Below are positions 1-10,479 of a stretch of 34,500 nt of DNA, piece by piece (the first letter of the stretch is position 1; every line of letters begins with the position of its first letter). The notes under the pieces are model-generated. The model was not told the DNA's origin and searched no databases. It saw nothing but the letters and a program-made list of their open reading frames with translations. Origin of the DNA: Symbiodinium natans (lineage: Eukaryota; Sar; Dinophyceae; Suessiales; Symbiodiniaceae). A program made the position numbers and the translations under genes. The stretch covers positions 498,001-532,500 of the forward strand of contig CAJNDS010000802.1 in NCBI GenBank assembly GCA_905221605.1. Direction: 5' to 3'.

Positions 1-142
1 TTGTGCAGCTTAAACGACGCTGAGAAGGAGATGGACAATTTCAGCAGGGGCGCCGTGGCACTAGCGCAATCTTTGCGTCTTGGCTTGTCGAGCAAGGCTT
101 GCAAGGAAAAGTTGGCCGTAACATGTTGTCTGTGCGCGGGTG

Positions 143-160
143 CGTATGTATGTATGTATG

Positions 161-192
<32 letters not shown>

Positions 193-279
193 TGTATGTA
201 TGTATGTATGTATGTATGTATGATTACGTATGTATGTATGTATGTATGTATGTATGTATGTATGTATGTATGTATGTAT
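143..279. repeat. TATG tetranucleotide microsatellite
   Basis: The four-base unit TATG repeats for about 135 bp with two small interruptions (near 160 and 220-228). Cys-Met-Tyr-Val and His-Thr-Tyr-Ile repeats in conceptual translations of either strand come from this array and are not protein. Confidence 0.97.
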
Positions 280-333
280 TGGCGGGGCCCTGGAACTCAT
301 AACTCTACCCAGATTCAGGTGCGCAGTGCTGGT

Positions 334-545
334 GCGCAAGCTGGTGCGGGAGCTGGTGCGCGAATCGTTGGGGTCCGAAAAGCGGTGCGCAAGCTGGTGC
401 GGGAGCTGGTGAGCGAATCGCTGGGGTCCGAAAAGCGGTGCGCAAGCTGGTGCGGGAGCTGGTGAGCGAATCGCTGGGGTCCGAAAAGCGGTGCGCAAGC
501 TGGTGCGGGAGCTGGTGCGCGAATGGATTGGGCCCGAAAAGCGGC
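334..545. repeat. 53-bp minisatellite, four copies
   Basis: Four head-to-tail copies of a 53-bp unit start at 334, 387, 440 and 493. Each begins GCGCAAGCTGGTGCGGGAGC and ends in GAAAAGCGGT or a close variant. Shorter pieces of the same unit (GCTGGTGCGGGAGCTGGTGC) follow to about 585. Because 53 is not a multiple of three, the same peptide reappears in all three frames, which argues against coding. Confidence 0.93.
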
Positions 546-744
546 TGGTGCGGGAGCTGGTGCGGTGCGGGAGCTGGTGCGCGAACCGACCGTTCCGACG
601 GGTTACGACGGGTTCCGACAACGGGTTTCGGAAGTTTTCAGTGGAGGATGGGGAGGCGTCCATTGCGCACACCGGTTTTTGGACCTCAATGATTCGCGCA
701 CCAGCTCCTGCACCAGGTTGCACACCGGTTTGTGGGCCCGCGTC

Positions 745-798
745 GGAACGGGAACCCGTCGGAACCCGTCGGAACCCGTCGGAACGCGTCGGAACCCC
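745..798. repeat. 10-bp GGAACCCGTC tandem repeat
   Basis: About five consecutive copies of GGAACCCGTC occur, the later ones slightly changed. A degenerate match in the same orientation (GTCGGAACACGCCGGAAC) lies at 2591-2608, outside the second GATCAA array. Confidence 0.9.
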
Positions 799-806
799 TT
801 GGGGTA

Positions 807-898
807 GGGGATCAAAAAAAATTTATTTGGGATCAAGAAATAATTTATTTCTAGGCGGATCAAAAAAAAACTTATTTGGGATCAAGAAATAATTTACT
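807..898 (+). repeat. GATCAA array, left copy
   Basis: Four tandem A/T-rich units of about 23 bp each begin with GATCAA followed by an A-run or GAAATAA and a TTTATT tail. The array recurs as its reverse complement at 2512-2585, so the two form an imperfect inverted pair about 1.6 kb apart. Confidence 0.85.
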
Positions 899-947
899 GA
901 AGGCTTCGAAGGCTTCTTGCACGCGGAGCGGAGGCTGTAAACGCTCA

Positions 948-1236
948 GAAATGCAGCATTTCTGGCTGTTAGCAAGCTCTAAATACCGCAAAAAAACAGC
1001 ATTTATGCGGGAACTACTGAAAATAGCTGCATTTCTGAGTTTCTAGAGAGGCTGCAGATATTGTATATAGCAGCACTTCTGCGCTTTCAGAGGCTGGAAA
1101 TACTGTACTCTGCAGCATTTCTGAGTTTCCAGAGGCTGCAAATACTGAAAATAGCAAGCAGCATTTCTGCGATTTCAGAGGCTGGAAATACTGTAAATAG
1201 CAGCATTTCTGAGTTTGCAGAGGCTGCAAATCAATG
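948..1236. repeat. Degenerate minisatellite of about 40-60 bp
   Basis: Five to six diverged copies of a unit containing GCAGCATTTCTGAGTTT, then AGAGGCTGCAAATACTG and AAATA occur in direct order. Copies alternate between GAGTTTCCAGAGGCTGCAA and GATTTCAGAGGCTGGAA versions, suggesting a two-unit higher-order repeat. No coding potential is apparent. Confidence 0.85.
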
Positions 1237-1295
1237 CTGGCATCTTGGCATTAGAAGTTTCAAAAAAATGCATCTACTCTGAAGCATGTATATTC

Positions 1296-1760
1296 TGGCA
1301 TAGTATTGTGGAAAGTCTTGTATAATATTGTATGACATTGAATATTCTTGCATATTATTGTACATTGTTGTATATATTGTTGAGTATTTCTGTATTGTCT
1401 TGTATTTTCTTGTGTTTTTGTGTAATATTCCATATTATTGCGTGTTATTGAATGCTATTTTCAAAATTCTTGTATACTCTTGAATTTTCTTTGTATATTA
1501 TTGCAGATTATTCTATATTATATTATTGTATATTCTTGTATATTGTATATTATTGTCTACTATTGTATATTATTGTAGTTTTCGTACACTATTATATATT
1601 GTTGTATGTCATTGTGTTTTTGTGTTTTCTATATAGCTGTACATTTTTTGTATATTTTTGAAAAATTGTATGATGATTGTATTTTTGTGCATTATTGTAT
1701 ATTATTGCATCTTTTTGTAATACATTCTTGTATACCATTGCATCTTGTTGTGCCTTCATG
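1296..1760. repeat. Degenerate TTGTATATTA-type AT-rich repeat
   Basis: Roughly 460 bp of short, drifting repeats are built from TTGTATATTATTGTATATT words. The strand is T/G-rich with almost no C runs. No gene-like signal is visible. Confidence 0.8.
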
Positions 1761-1774
1761 TTTTTTTGCAAAAA

Positions 1775-2056
1775 GTGCTCGCATCATGGGATTGGAAGGA
1801 TTCATGTGCTTTGAAGCAAGCTTGCCCGGACTAAGAAAACAGCGCCGGGGGGGGGGTTGGGGGGGGCAGCCCCCCCCCCAATGCTCGCATCATTGGTTTG
1901 GAAAAGATATTCATACGCTGCTTGCCCGGCTTTAAACAACAGCGGGGGGTTTGAAGGGGGGGCGCAGACCCCCCCCCCATTTGCAAACACAATGCTCGCA
2001 TCATGGGTTTGGAAGGGGTTCATACGCGTTGAAGAAGCTTGCCCGGCGCCAAACAA
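1775..2056 (+). repeat. Interspersed repeat with G/C runs, three tandem copies
   Basis: Three imperfect copies of a unit near 105 bp begin with CTCGCATCATGGGTTTGGAA (near 1786, 1884 and 1998). Each carries GCTTGCCCGG, and the first two are followed by long G runs and C runs that could pair with each other. A related array in the opposite orientation lies at about 16030-16430. The following bases to about 2280 are AT-rich with nothing recognisable. Confidence 0.75.
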
Positions 2057-2283
2057 ACAAGAAATATGTATTGTGTATTATGAATTCTACATCAAATAGC
2101 AGTAAATATATAATGTATACATATATGCTTTGTTATTTCGATTTTATTATATTTTTTGATACAAAGGTATGCTATACGATATTGTGTTCTATTCTACTCT
2201 ATGCCACTACAATATTTTGCTGTACTTTGTTTTAATATATACACACATATATATTACAACATATGATGTTATGTTATGGGTTC

Positions 2284-2366
2284 CTACATATCCTTTCCTG
2301 TCCTTTCATTTCCTTTCCTTCCCTTCCTTCCTTCCTTCCTTGCTTCCTTGCTTCCTTGCTTGCCCT

Positions 2367-2398
<32 letters not shown>

Positions 2399-2497
2399 CC
2401 TTCCTTCCTTCCGTCCTTCCGCCCTTCCGCCCTTCCTTCCCTCCCTCCCTCCTTTTCTCCCTCCCTCCCTCCCTCCCCTTCCCTCTCTCCGTCGGAA
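2284..2497. repeat. Polypyrimidine CCTT/CCCT tract
   Basis: More than 200 bp on the + strand are almost purely C and T, made of CTTC, CCTT and then CCCT repeats. The other strand is purine-only (GGAA/GGGA). Pro/Leu/Ser-rich and Glu/Gly/Lys-rich frames here are products of the repeat. Long mirror-like purine/pyrimidine tracts can form triplex (H-DNA) structures. Confidence 0.95.
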
Positions 2498-2511
2498 GAA
2501 CAGAATAATTA

Positions 2512-2585
2512 TTTCTTGATCCTAAATAAATTATTTTTTGATCCAAAATAAATTTTTTCTTGATCCTAAATATTTTTTTTTGATC
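2512..2585 (-). repeat. GATCAA array, right inverted copy
   Basis: On the - strand this reads GATCAAAAAAAAATATTTA followed by further GATCAAG units, the same array as at 807-898. Just outside it at 2591-2630 are degenerate GTCGGAAC words in direct, not inverted, orientation relative to the left side. Confidence 0.83.
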
Positions 2586-2633
2586 CGCATCCCCGTCGGA
2601 ACACGCCGGAACGTCCGGGTCCGTCAGAACAGC

Positions 2634-2990
2634 AGGTGGGCGGGGGGCTGGGGCTGGTGTGTTGGGGGTGTGGGGCTGGGGCTGGGCTGGGGCTGGGGCT
2701 GAAGCTGGGGCTGGGTGGGGCTTGGGGGGCTGGGGCTGGGGCTGGGGCTGGGGGGCTGGGGGCTGGGGGCAGGCTGCGGGCTGTGGGCTGTGGGCTGGGG
2801 GCTGGGGCTGGGGCTGGGGCTGCGGCTGCGGCTGGGGCTGGGGCTGGGGCTGGGGCTGGGGCTGGGGCTGGGGCTGGGGCTGGGCTGGGGGGCTGGGGCT
2901 GGGGCTGGGGCTGGGGCTGGGGCTGGGGGCTGGGGCTGGGGCTGGGGCTGGGCTGGGGGGCTGGGGCTGGGGCTGGGGCTGGGGGTTCTG
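2634..2990 (+). repeat. GGGGCT hexanucleotide array
   Basis: About 350 bp of GGGGCT with occasional GGGCT, GGCT and CGGCTG variants. G runs of three or more are all on the + strand, so G-quadruplex formation is possible. Gly/Ala/Trp/Leu-rich frames across it are repeat translations. Confidence 0.95.
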
Positions 2991-3102
2991 AATTTTGTCG
3001 ATGTTCAGGCCCTGAATTTTGTCGATTTTTGCCCTAGACTTGGCACCAGCATTTCTTCATTCTGGCCCCGTGTTTTGCACCCGGTCAAGCCCCAGATTTG
3101 TG

Positions 3103-3178
3103 CGCGTGCGCGTGTGCGTGTGGGTGTGGGTGTGGTGGGTGTGGGTGTGGGTGTGGGTGCGGTGTTTGTGTGTGTCTG
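3103..3178. repeat. GTGTGGGT-type repeat
   Basis: GTGCGCGTGTGCGTGTGGGTG passes into GTGTGGGTGTGGTGGGTGTG words. It is low complexity and G/T-only on the + strand over most of its length. Confidence 0.85.
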
Positions 3179-3308
3179 GTCAACATGTGAAAGTGCGAGT
3201 GTTTGTTGAGCTGTTGTGCTTCCAAATCTCAAGCATGCTGCATAGTAGTTCCTCAGCAGCTGCTTGAATACGAACAAATAGTGCATGGGGACGGGCAGTC
3301 GATGGTAG

Positions 3309-3335
3309 CTCACGGACAGAACTCTGGTCCGTGAG
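3309..3335. other. Perfect 9-bp hairpin
   Basis: CTCACGGAC at 3309-3317 is the exact reverse complement of GTCCGTGAG at 3327-3335, with a 9-base loop. There is no T run after it and no gene immediately upstream, so a terminator is not claimed. Confidence 0.5.
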
Positions 3336-3552
3336 AACTCCTGTCTGTGAGTGTAGTGTCATCTTGGGACACTGCGCTCAAGAGCCTCCTGAAAGGCTTC
3401 AATCACTGGCCAATCCTGCAGAATGCGCACGTCCACGGATGGTTCAAGTCCTGAGCAGCTGTGAACGACAGTTCCACATAGCATCACGCAAAAATGTACT
3501 TTAGTGCATTTTTTCCCTCCGGCGAAAGTTTTTCCTTTTTCACAAGGCTTCC

Positions 3553-3601
<49 letters not shown>

Positions 3602-3610
3602 TGTGTGTCC
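3553..3610. repeat. GT dinucleotide microsatellite
   Basis: About 24 uninterrupted GT units precede a more broken GT-rich stretch. Cys/Val repeats in translation are artefacts. Confidence 0.95.
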
Positions 3611-3810
3611 GTGTGCTTGCTCGCACCCGCGTGCTTGCGGACGCTGTGTGTTGACTTTGTCAGGGTGTGTGTGTGTGTTTACCTACATCTAAGGAAGAGT
3701 CTCCGTCAGATGTGCTTTCCATCGCACGTCTTTGAGCACGGTCTCAAGATGGAACTTCATCAAGCGCAAGCCTCTCGAGCACTCCAACTGCACGCAGGAA
3801 GCAAACCCAC

Positions 3811-4010
3811 TTGCGAATCCTGTTCGACAGCTTGCATGGTTCCCCAACACATCCTGGCACTCAGGAAATCGACCGCCGCCGGATACTCAACAGCTTTGTG
3901 GGCCGGACTGCTGAGGATTTGGACGCGATGCCGTATGAGAGCCATCCCAAGTACGAAGCCCCGTCTGCAGCAGAGCGATTTCTGCATCCCTTGTTAGATG
4001 GAGCCCGAGC
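3811..4010 (+). CDS. Isolated exon-like segment, unknown dinoflagellate-type protein
   Basis: One open frame reads as well-composed protein, including RRRILNSFVGRTAEDLDAMP and then ESHPKYEAPSAAERF. The arrangement (ILN..G, then DLD, then a P..HP.Y motif) resembles a recurrent segment I recall from dinoflagellate gene models of unknown function; that is memory, not a search result. No start codon with good context, no partner exons and no catalytic motif are visible. The frame stays open to 4107, but composition becomes less protein-like after about 4010. It may be a lone exon, a gene relic or part of an unrecognised gene running toward 5500. Confidence 0.35.
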
Positions 4011-4110
4011 ATGCCTGGAATTCAGGATGAAGTCAACATACGTCTCCGGGCAGTTCTGGCCCTGGCGGCCTGGGACCAGGTGGCGACATCACCGGTTTCG
4101 AAGCTGAACT

Positions 4111-5550
4111 CAGTCTGCTTTTCTGCGATATCCAATGGTGTTTTTGGCAGAACAACGGGCTGCCCGGGCTTCATCCTCGAGATGCTTAAAGATTGCACCT
4201 GCAAAGTAGTGCATCTTTGTTAGGATCTAGAATAGGAAGCTCGGGCAGGATGTCATCCTTTTCGCGTTGCCGCCTCTTTGCTTTCCCAGGGTGCCTCAGG
4301 TACCACAAATTCCCATGTACAGAACACCACAGTCAGGAAGTTCAAAGCACGAGCTTTTGGGTGCAAATGCCCCAAGCAGGCAACACAAGCGGAGGCCAAC
4401 GGGAAGTCCTACGTAAACTCACGTCGGCAGAATTACTGCCAGACTCTGACAGTACCTTGGCCCTAAGGAAAAGGATGGCGAGCCACCAGCCCAGGAAGAG
4501 CTGAAACAATGCACGCTAAGGATAAAAAGCAACCCCACCTAGCACAAAGAGCCATTCGAGGACCGCGAAAAAACACTTACCGGCCTACGCGGACATGCCC
4601 CTAAGTTCCAATCTTACAGAAGGGATCCCAAATTCAACCAGAGGAAGGACGAGCGACGATGCGACCATCAAGAGCGGCAGGGTTCCAAGAGGCACCACAA
4701 GCAACAGAACAGCACGCGGGAGGATTGCCCACTTACGCGTGGCGTATCAGTGGATCCTGTGGGAGCAATTCACGACGAGAGGGATCGAAGCAATCAACAG
4801 CATCAACATCAGGCACAGTGCTGACCAAGTGCCCAAGCACGCCAAGCCTCACGTACGATATAGCCTGCCAGCATCAATGAACCCGACCGGAGGCAAGTTT
4901 AATGACACCATCACTCAAGCGATGATGCCAAACCCAAGGCCGCTGCAACATCCAACCGCCTGGGACAAACAGGTGTCAAGAGGATGAGAATATGTCGCAG
5001 CGACCCAATGAAGGCCACGCCTCAAACGAGAACGGGCAAGAGTGCCGAAATTCCCTGTAGCCTTTGTACAGGAGAACGATCCTGACCGGCTCCAGAAGGA
5101 GATAGATAGAGTGGATTATCAGTTTCATGTCCGCGTCGTTGGCAACTTAGTCCGTACCCTTTGTGGCCAGCGTGGCGCAGAGTTTGGCAGCTGATCGGTG
5201 GCGAGATGCCTTGACCTTCGATCTCAGCCGCTTGCCGACTGCAGCCGATTCGGCTTTGCAGTGTGCCTTGGCGCACTTCCTGCACAACGTGTAGCTGCTA
5301 TATGGCTATATGTGTTTCTTCCTTGGCTTTGTCACTCATTTTACACTCGCACACGCGGCATGACTCAAAATGCACTCGCACGTGTACATCGAACTGCAAG
5401 CCAGCTGACGTATGATGCACAGACAGAGCGTATCACTTCAGCACCCGCTTGTGTTTGTTTGCTCGCTTTGTGATCGTGTGCTTGTATGCATTGTATTAGG
5501 ATCGTTTTGGCAAGTCTGCTGAGGGTGCACTCCAAGTACCCCCTGCTGAT
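4111..5550. other. No recognisable gene
   Basis: Several + strand frames are open for 60-130 codons (for example 4193-4504 and 4595-4987), and another frame at about 4544-4820 is rich in Arg, Lys, Gln and His. None shows a family motif and their frames conflict. The stretch is not repetitive. It could be intergenic or hold exons I cannot recognise. Confidence 0.4.
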
Positions 5551-5555
5551 TTGAG

Positions 5556-7060
5556 GTGCTGGCAGAAGCTTGCCGCGGCAGTTGCGCACGTTGAAAGTGG
5601 ACTGTTCGCATTGCTCGAAGATTACCGATTGCGGGCTGGAGACGTTTGCCAAATGTGTGCCCGAAGGCAGGGCGCAGCGCCGACTCCTAGTTACACGCAT
5701 CATGCATCGTCATGTCAATCGGCCTTTGAACTTTGGCACAGAGAGGCACATCTCTAGAACCCATCTCTTCCGAGTTCTTTCTGTTTCAGCCAGCATGCGA
5801 GGCGTCAGCACACTCTCCCTGAACTTTGCTATGTGTGTGGGCCTCTCGGACCCAGGCATGGCCCGGCAGCTCGGCTCAGCTCGGCCCAGCTAGAATCAGC
5901 CAGAAGTTGGTAGGGCTAGGGTATAGCCGGAATACAACTCAGCAAAGCCTCAACACTTAACAGCACCAACCAAGCATCACAGCCTGTAGTTGTACAACTT
6001 GCTGTTTTGCAGCAGACAAGCATTTTTGGTACAAGCAGAGTTTAAGTGTTTCCTTTGAGGCTTGCAGCTTCTCTCCCTGGGGCACTGCAAAACCTAGACC
6101 TGGGGCTGGCATCTTGTTCGATTTCGGACGTTGGCCTGGCTGCCTTAGACGCTCGGACCCGATGTTGTGGCTTTATTCTTGTTGCTTAAACTCTCTCTCT
6201 CTCTCTCTCACGAGTACCGAACTCCTAACTACTAAAGACTATAGGGCTTGCCGTTCGTGGCACGAGACAGCACGGCGCATCTGCTCACTACAAAACTCTG
6301 GCAAGCATGTGGTTTCCGAGAAGGGCGAGATCACAAGCAGCAGTGTATCCTTTAAATTGTCGGCTTCTCTGAGTATGCGTCCCCAGCGGCGATGATGACT
6401 AGACTATGCTGGCAAAACTGAGTTTGCTTGTAGCACTATCAACATGGATATCATCGTGCGGGCATGGTTTCCTTGGCCACACGCACCTTCTCACAGAGAT
6501 TTGACTACCGAACACCAAAAACACCGCCTCAGCAGGGAAGGCGCCTCAGAACAATGGCTGGAATGGATGCTTCGGTACATGGATTCTCGGAACTAACCCC
6601 TCCCCCCTACCCTTCCGAAATACCGAACATGAGCAAAAGTGCACGAAAGGAGACACGGGCAGGAACGCGCGCAGTCAGTTTTGCTTCTCGGAGTGTGCAT
6701 GCCAGCACCCTGTGTCAAGATTTTCTGTGAAATTTTACGACGTCGTAAGACGTCGTATCTTACCCGAATGACTAACATGTCAGTCAGTATGAGATCGGCA
6801 GAGACTACAGGAATGAACCGAGTGCGATATCAACATTGCTTTTCTGCTTAAGACATGCATGAGAGGCCCTTTCTTTCATGGCTAGTTTATTTGCATCGCT
6901 AAGAGTATCAAAGCTCTCGTCTAATGTTTACTTCTGATTCAAAAAGTCCCTCCTTCCCTATCAAAGCACGTTTTGGCATTGCCAGTAAGAAAAGGCAGAA
7001 AATGCAACAGTCTTCTTCAGGCATGGGGAGGGCTCTTTCCAAAACACGACATTGGTGAAG

Positions 7061-7093
<33 letters not shown>

Positions 7094-10000
7094 GCGACAT
7101 GAAGAAACGGTTCTTGCACACGCTTTCTTTCACATAATAAGTCCTTGTTTGCGTGAAGACTGGTAAAAAAGCTTCTTCCGTTTGCCGAATATCGGACGAG
7201 ATTCTTCATCTCTTATTTGACACTCTGTTTTTTTCCAGTACAACTATCTCGAAATCTTTTTAAATACTGTAGGAAGACATGAAGAGGTTGATCTTTAATG
7301 TTGGAAAACAGTTGCAAGAAAGCCCTTCTGACCAGCTTTGGCTTGTCGCAAATGGACTCAGGCTGCTGGCTGGCCCGCGACACTGCAGGAGCTAAGACTG
7401 GACCTGAATGGGTGCTCAAAGATTGGCGATTCTGGTTTGGCGGCGGTGGGCGCCTGTTTGCCAAGTGGGCTTCGAAACTTGAAGGAAGCTGTGTGCAAGA
7501 CAAAAAACCATCATGCTCGAGTGCTGCTGCATGGAGATCTAAGCTGTCGAGAGCTACCAGTGGCTAATGAATGGTTTTCTGCCTGCAGGTAATTCTGGGG
7601 GGACGCCAATCCTTGACAGATTCTGGGCTAGCTGCCGTATTCAGCAAGCTGCCGACTGACCTACAGGAGGTTGAGCTTGTGCTGGTGCATTCTGACTGGT
7701 AACTTGATTGCAATCGTATTGCGTAGACAGCAATGCCCTCGCGCGCATGTTTCCTTGTTGCTTTCTGTGCCAAGCATGCATTGACAAGCCTGGCAACTTG
7801 AACGCCTTCAGGTTGACAGATGCTGGTCTTGCAGCAGTCATTGCGGGGCTGCCTCCTTCCTTACAGCAGTCCAGCTTCAAACTGCACTTGTGCCCGCGAT
7901 TGTCCTACCCAGCAAGGTGGGCTGGCTGGGAGGGCATCCATGACGTCTTTTCTTCAGTTGATGCGCTAGGAATGTGGCAGAGAAGCCGCCCGACGAAATG
8001 CGAACGTGGCTGCAGGCTCCTCTACCTGGTTTCATGGCGATATCCTCGAGATTCTAGATATTAGCCACTAGAACAGGCCTTGACCCAGCCGGTGTGTCCT
8101 GGCAGGCTTGCCAAGTGGTGCCTGCCTGCCCTGCAGATTGCGACCGCGCACTTTTTGACCAAGCCAGCTTATTCAAGGATTGCCTGGCCGAGGAAGAGAA
8201 GCTAGGTGGAATCTGAAGGACAAAGTGATTCTGAAGTGCAGTGCATCCTGAAGCAGTGTGCTGTTGAGTGTCAGTCGGTGACCCCTCGTCAAGGAACACG
8301 TGTCCGGGTCATTCATGGTCAAGGGTTAGGGTTGAGCCGCTCTGCCCACACAATCAGGCAGCAGCACAGCTGGTGCCTCACGTCAATCTCTGGGGTGGGT
8401 GCCCAGACAGTCTGTTTAACAGTCGTTTTCGACCACACCTAGCGTGAGCAACCGTTACCAAGCACCCTTCATCCGAATTTGTGCCAGGCAGGTTCCCGAC
8501 TGTCACGGCAGCGTAGGCTGTAACGATTCGAGCTCAAGCACCATCTTACCTAGGAAATGCGAGACGTAAGAAGCAATGGGCATTCACACATATTCTCGCC
8601 TGAAGCGCGCGTTCAGTCCAAACTCTCGCCTCCAGTGCGGTTGAGATCCGCCGGTTCCACGGTCCCGTCGTGCCCGTAAGTCTTTTGGAGGAAGCCTTGC
8701 CTGCAAAGTCGAAGCCAACCGGTGCGGATCGTGGATAATTCAATTCGATGTAAAGTTTCTCTACCAGTGATTCCAGCGTTGGAGAAGTTTCGCCATAGAA
8801 ACTCAGAGAGACTCGGAAGGGCAGAAGTCGACGAAGAAGACATGAACATTATTGAATGAGGACGTGGAGTGACAGAGAGGATGCTAAGATTCGGGATGGG
8901 GGCTCCCACCAGCTTTCCTAAGGAGCACTGCCATGAACCCGGAGGATGGATGTAGCCTTGCGCTGCCAATTATCACACAAGACCAGCCGCCTAGCCGAAG
9001 ACCGGTGAGGAAGGGGTGAAGCAGTGAAAGGAGGTTTGAAGTACCCAAAAAGGCCGGGCGAGAGCACGCGGTAGCTTCATGGCGCTTGCCCAGGTTGGGG
9101 ATCGTTTTGCCCTTATTGATCTCGGGCTTGAGCCAAGCACCAAGATTGCGGGGGTTGCAGCTTGACTTCCAGGACACGGCTTGGTGGCACAATTTAGGCA
9201 AAGGGCACTTGAGGGTTGTCCATGTGGGTGATGTACCCTGCCAGGATTGCCCAGAAGCATTTGGAGACAAGGAGCTGGCAAGCGTGGCCAGCGCTCTGCC
9301 ATCTGGATTGACTACACTAAACCTGTGCCTGCACCTAGGCTTGAGCTTAAACGACAAGTTTAACCTATTAAGGCTTTACAAGGCTTGTTGTGCCGCATGA
9401 TGGAAGGGCACATGGCGTACAAGTCCCAGGTAGAGTTGGAGCGAATGTTCCATGTTGGTGCAGTGCGGTGCACTTTGTAGGTGGGGCCTCAGTCAAATCT
9501 CTGCGGTCGGTACTGGCGCCTTGTCGTCTGGTCTTCCTGGAGAGCTTCGTGACTTCACTCTCATGCTAGGCGGTGCATCACGCAGAGCACAAGCATCGAA
9601 GACTGTAGAAGACAGTAGATCGGGCAGCTGTGCAAGCACATCAAGTCCCTGCAGGTGGCCACTATTCTGACATTGCCTCAGCTTTGGCTGCACTTGTTTT
9701 GCGTCGGACCTCGCTGACGAAGCTGACGATCTATGCTGGCAGCCTGGCAAGCCTTTGCAGCAGATTGTAAGACTTCGTTGCTCGTCGGTCGCTGTCGTTC
9801 GCTGCGCCTGCACTCAGGCCTGCTCAGCGACACAGCATTAGCAACCTTCGTGTTCAATTTGCCTGCCTCCCTTGAGCACTTGGAGCTCACACTCCTAGAA
9901 AGCCGGAGCCTCAACTATCCTCAACTGCCTACAGCCCAGCACCCATGCATCTTAAAGTGGTATCACCCAGTGTGCGGTTCTTGTCATTCCTGTCCTTGAG

Positions 10001-10144
10001 ATCCTCCGAGGCCATTGGCTGTCGGACGCCGGCTTGGCTGCATTGGCTGCATATCTGCCAGACGCAGCAGAGCTGAAGCTGGAGTTGGGCAGACATACGG
10101 ATCTGTCACGTGCTGCGCAAGAAGCGCTCTGGCGGCAAATGTGA
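5556..10144 (+). CDS. Leucine-rich-repeat protein gene, many short LRR exons
   Basis: At least ten short + strand segments each encode one or two LRRs of the form (I/L)(T/S)D.GLA.(L/V)...LP..L..L.L.L, close to the cysteine-containing/AMN1-like class. Examples are QLRTLKVDCSHCSKITDCGL (5573-5632), NLDLGLASCSISDVGLAALD (6082-6141), LQELRLDLNGCSKIGDSGLA (7383-7442), LTDSGLAAVFSKLPTDLQ (7613-7666) and LSDTALATFVFNLPASLEHL (9823-9882). Proposed exons are 5556-5674, 5790-5880, 6060-6150, 7362-7490, 7589-7698, 7812-7910, about 9119-9185, 9252-9355, 9481-9580, 9655-9750, 9818-9905 and 10011-10144, most opening after an AG|G or AG|C acceptor. The last ends at TGA 10142-10144, probably the C-terminus. 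Segment 8103-8143 may be another. LRRs bind proteins; no enzymatic domain is seen. The true 5' end may lie upstream, and a decayed gene cannot be excluded. Confidence 0.72.
6197..6211. repeat. Short CT repeat
   Basis: About seven CT units lie in a presumed intron of the LRR gene. The rest of 6155-7361 shows no LRR motif and is probably intronic. Confidence 0.7.
7062..7091. repeat. Homopolymer G run of about 30 bp
   Basis: An uninterrupted run of about 30 G lies between LRR exons. Length in an assembly is unreliable for such a run. Similar but shorter runs are at 1848-1865 and 19196-19208, with C runs at 16204-16220. Confidence 0.95.
7915..9115. other. Long presumed intron(s) of the LRR gene
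   Basis: Apart from a possible short LRR piece near 8103-8143 (LAGLPSGA), this 1.2 kb shows no LRR motif and no other recognisable protein. A - strand frame at 8884-9357 runs opposite the clear + strand LRR segments and is not supported. Confidence 0.45.
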
Positions 10145-10255
10145 TCTCACAGCGCTACGAAGGTTCCGAAATACAGCTGTTTAGTTTTCACATGCTGCCA
10201 CCATGCCTTCGCATCTCTCTAGCAGGCGTTGGGCTTGAGTGGAATTTGACCTGGG

Positions 10256-10425
10256 ACATGCACGTGCGCATGCACATAAGCACCGCGGACCCACGTACGA
10301 CGCAGCCACACGCTCGCACGTGCACCCATGCGAGACTCACCTGTTGTATACACCGGCACAGTCGCACGCGCGCAGACGTGCACATGTGCAGACGCACGCA
10401 TGCGCAGACGCGCATGTCGACTATC
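10256..10425. repeat. Alternating purine-pyrimidine CA/CG-rich stretch
   Basis: About 170 bp are rich in CACG, GCAC, GCGCA and ACGCAC words. This is alternating purine-pyrimidine sequence of the kind that can adopt Z-DNA. Arg/His/Cys/Val-rich frames on both strands come from this composition. Confidence 0.6.
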
Positions 10426-10479
10426 AGATGTTCTGCGGTTCACTCGGATGCTCCGAATTGAAATGTTCTTGGCCTTGGT

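Noticed and set aside
334-545. CRISPR-like array
   Set aside because: The units are directly contiguous without unique spacers, and the genome is clearly eukaryotic.
61-723. A 220-codon frame on the - strand
   Set aside because: It is a translation of the TATG microsatellite and the 53-bp minisatellite; low complexity with no independent coding signal.
3103-3178. Telomere-like repeat
   Set aside because: The words are GTGTGGGT variants, not TTTAGGG, and the tract is short and irregular.
2636-3209. Gly/Trp/Leu-rich proteins in three + frames
   Set aside because: They follow entirely from the GGGGCT array.
3309-3335. Hairpin as a transcription terminator
   Set aside because: There is no adjacent gene or T tract, and this is not a bacterial context.
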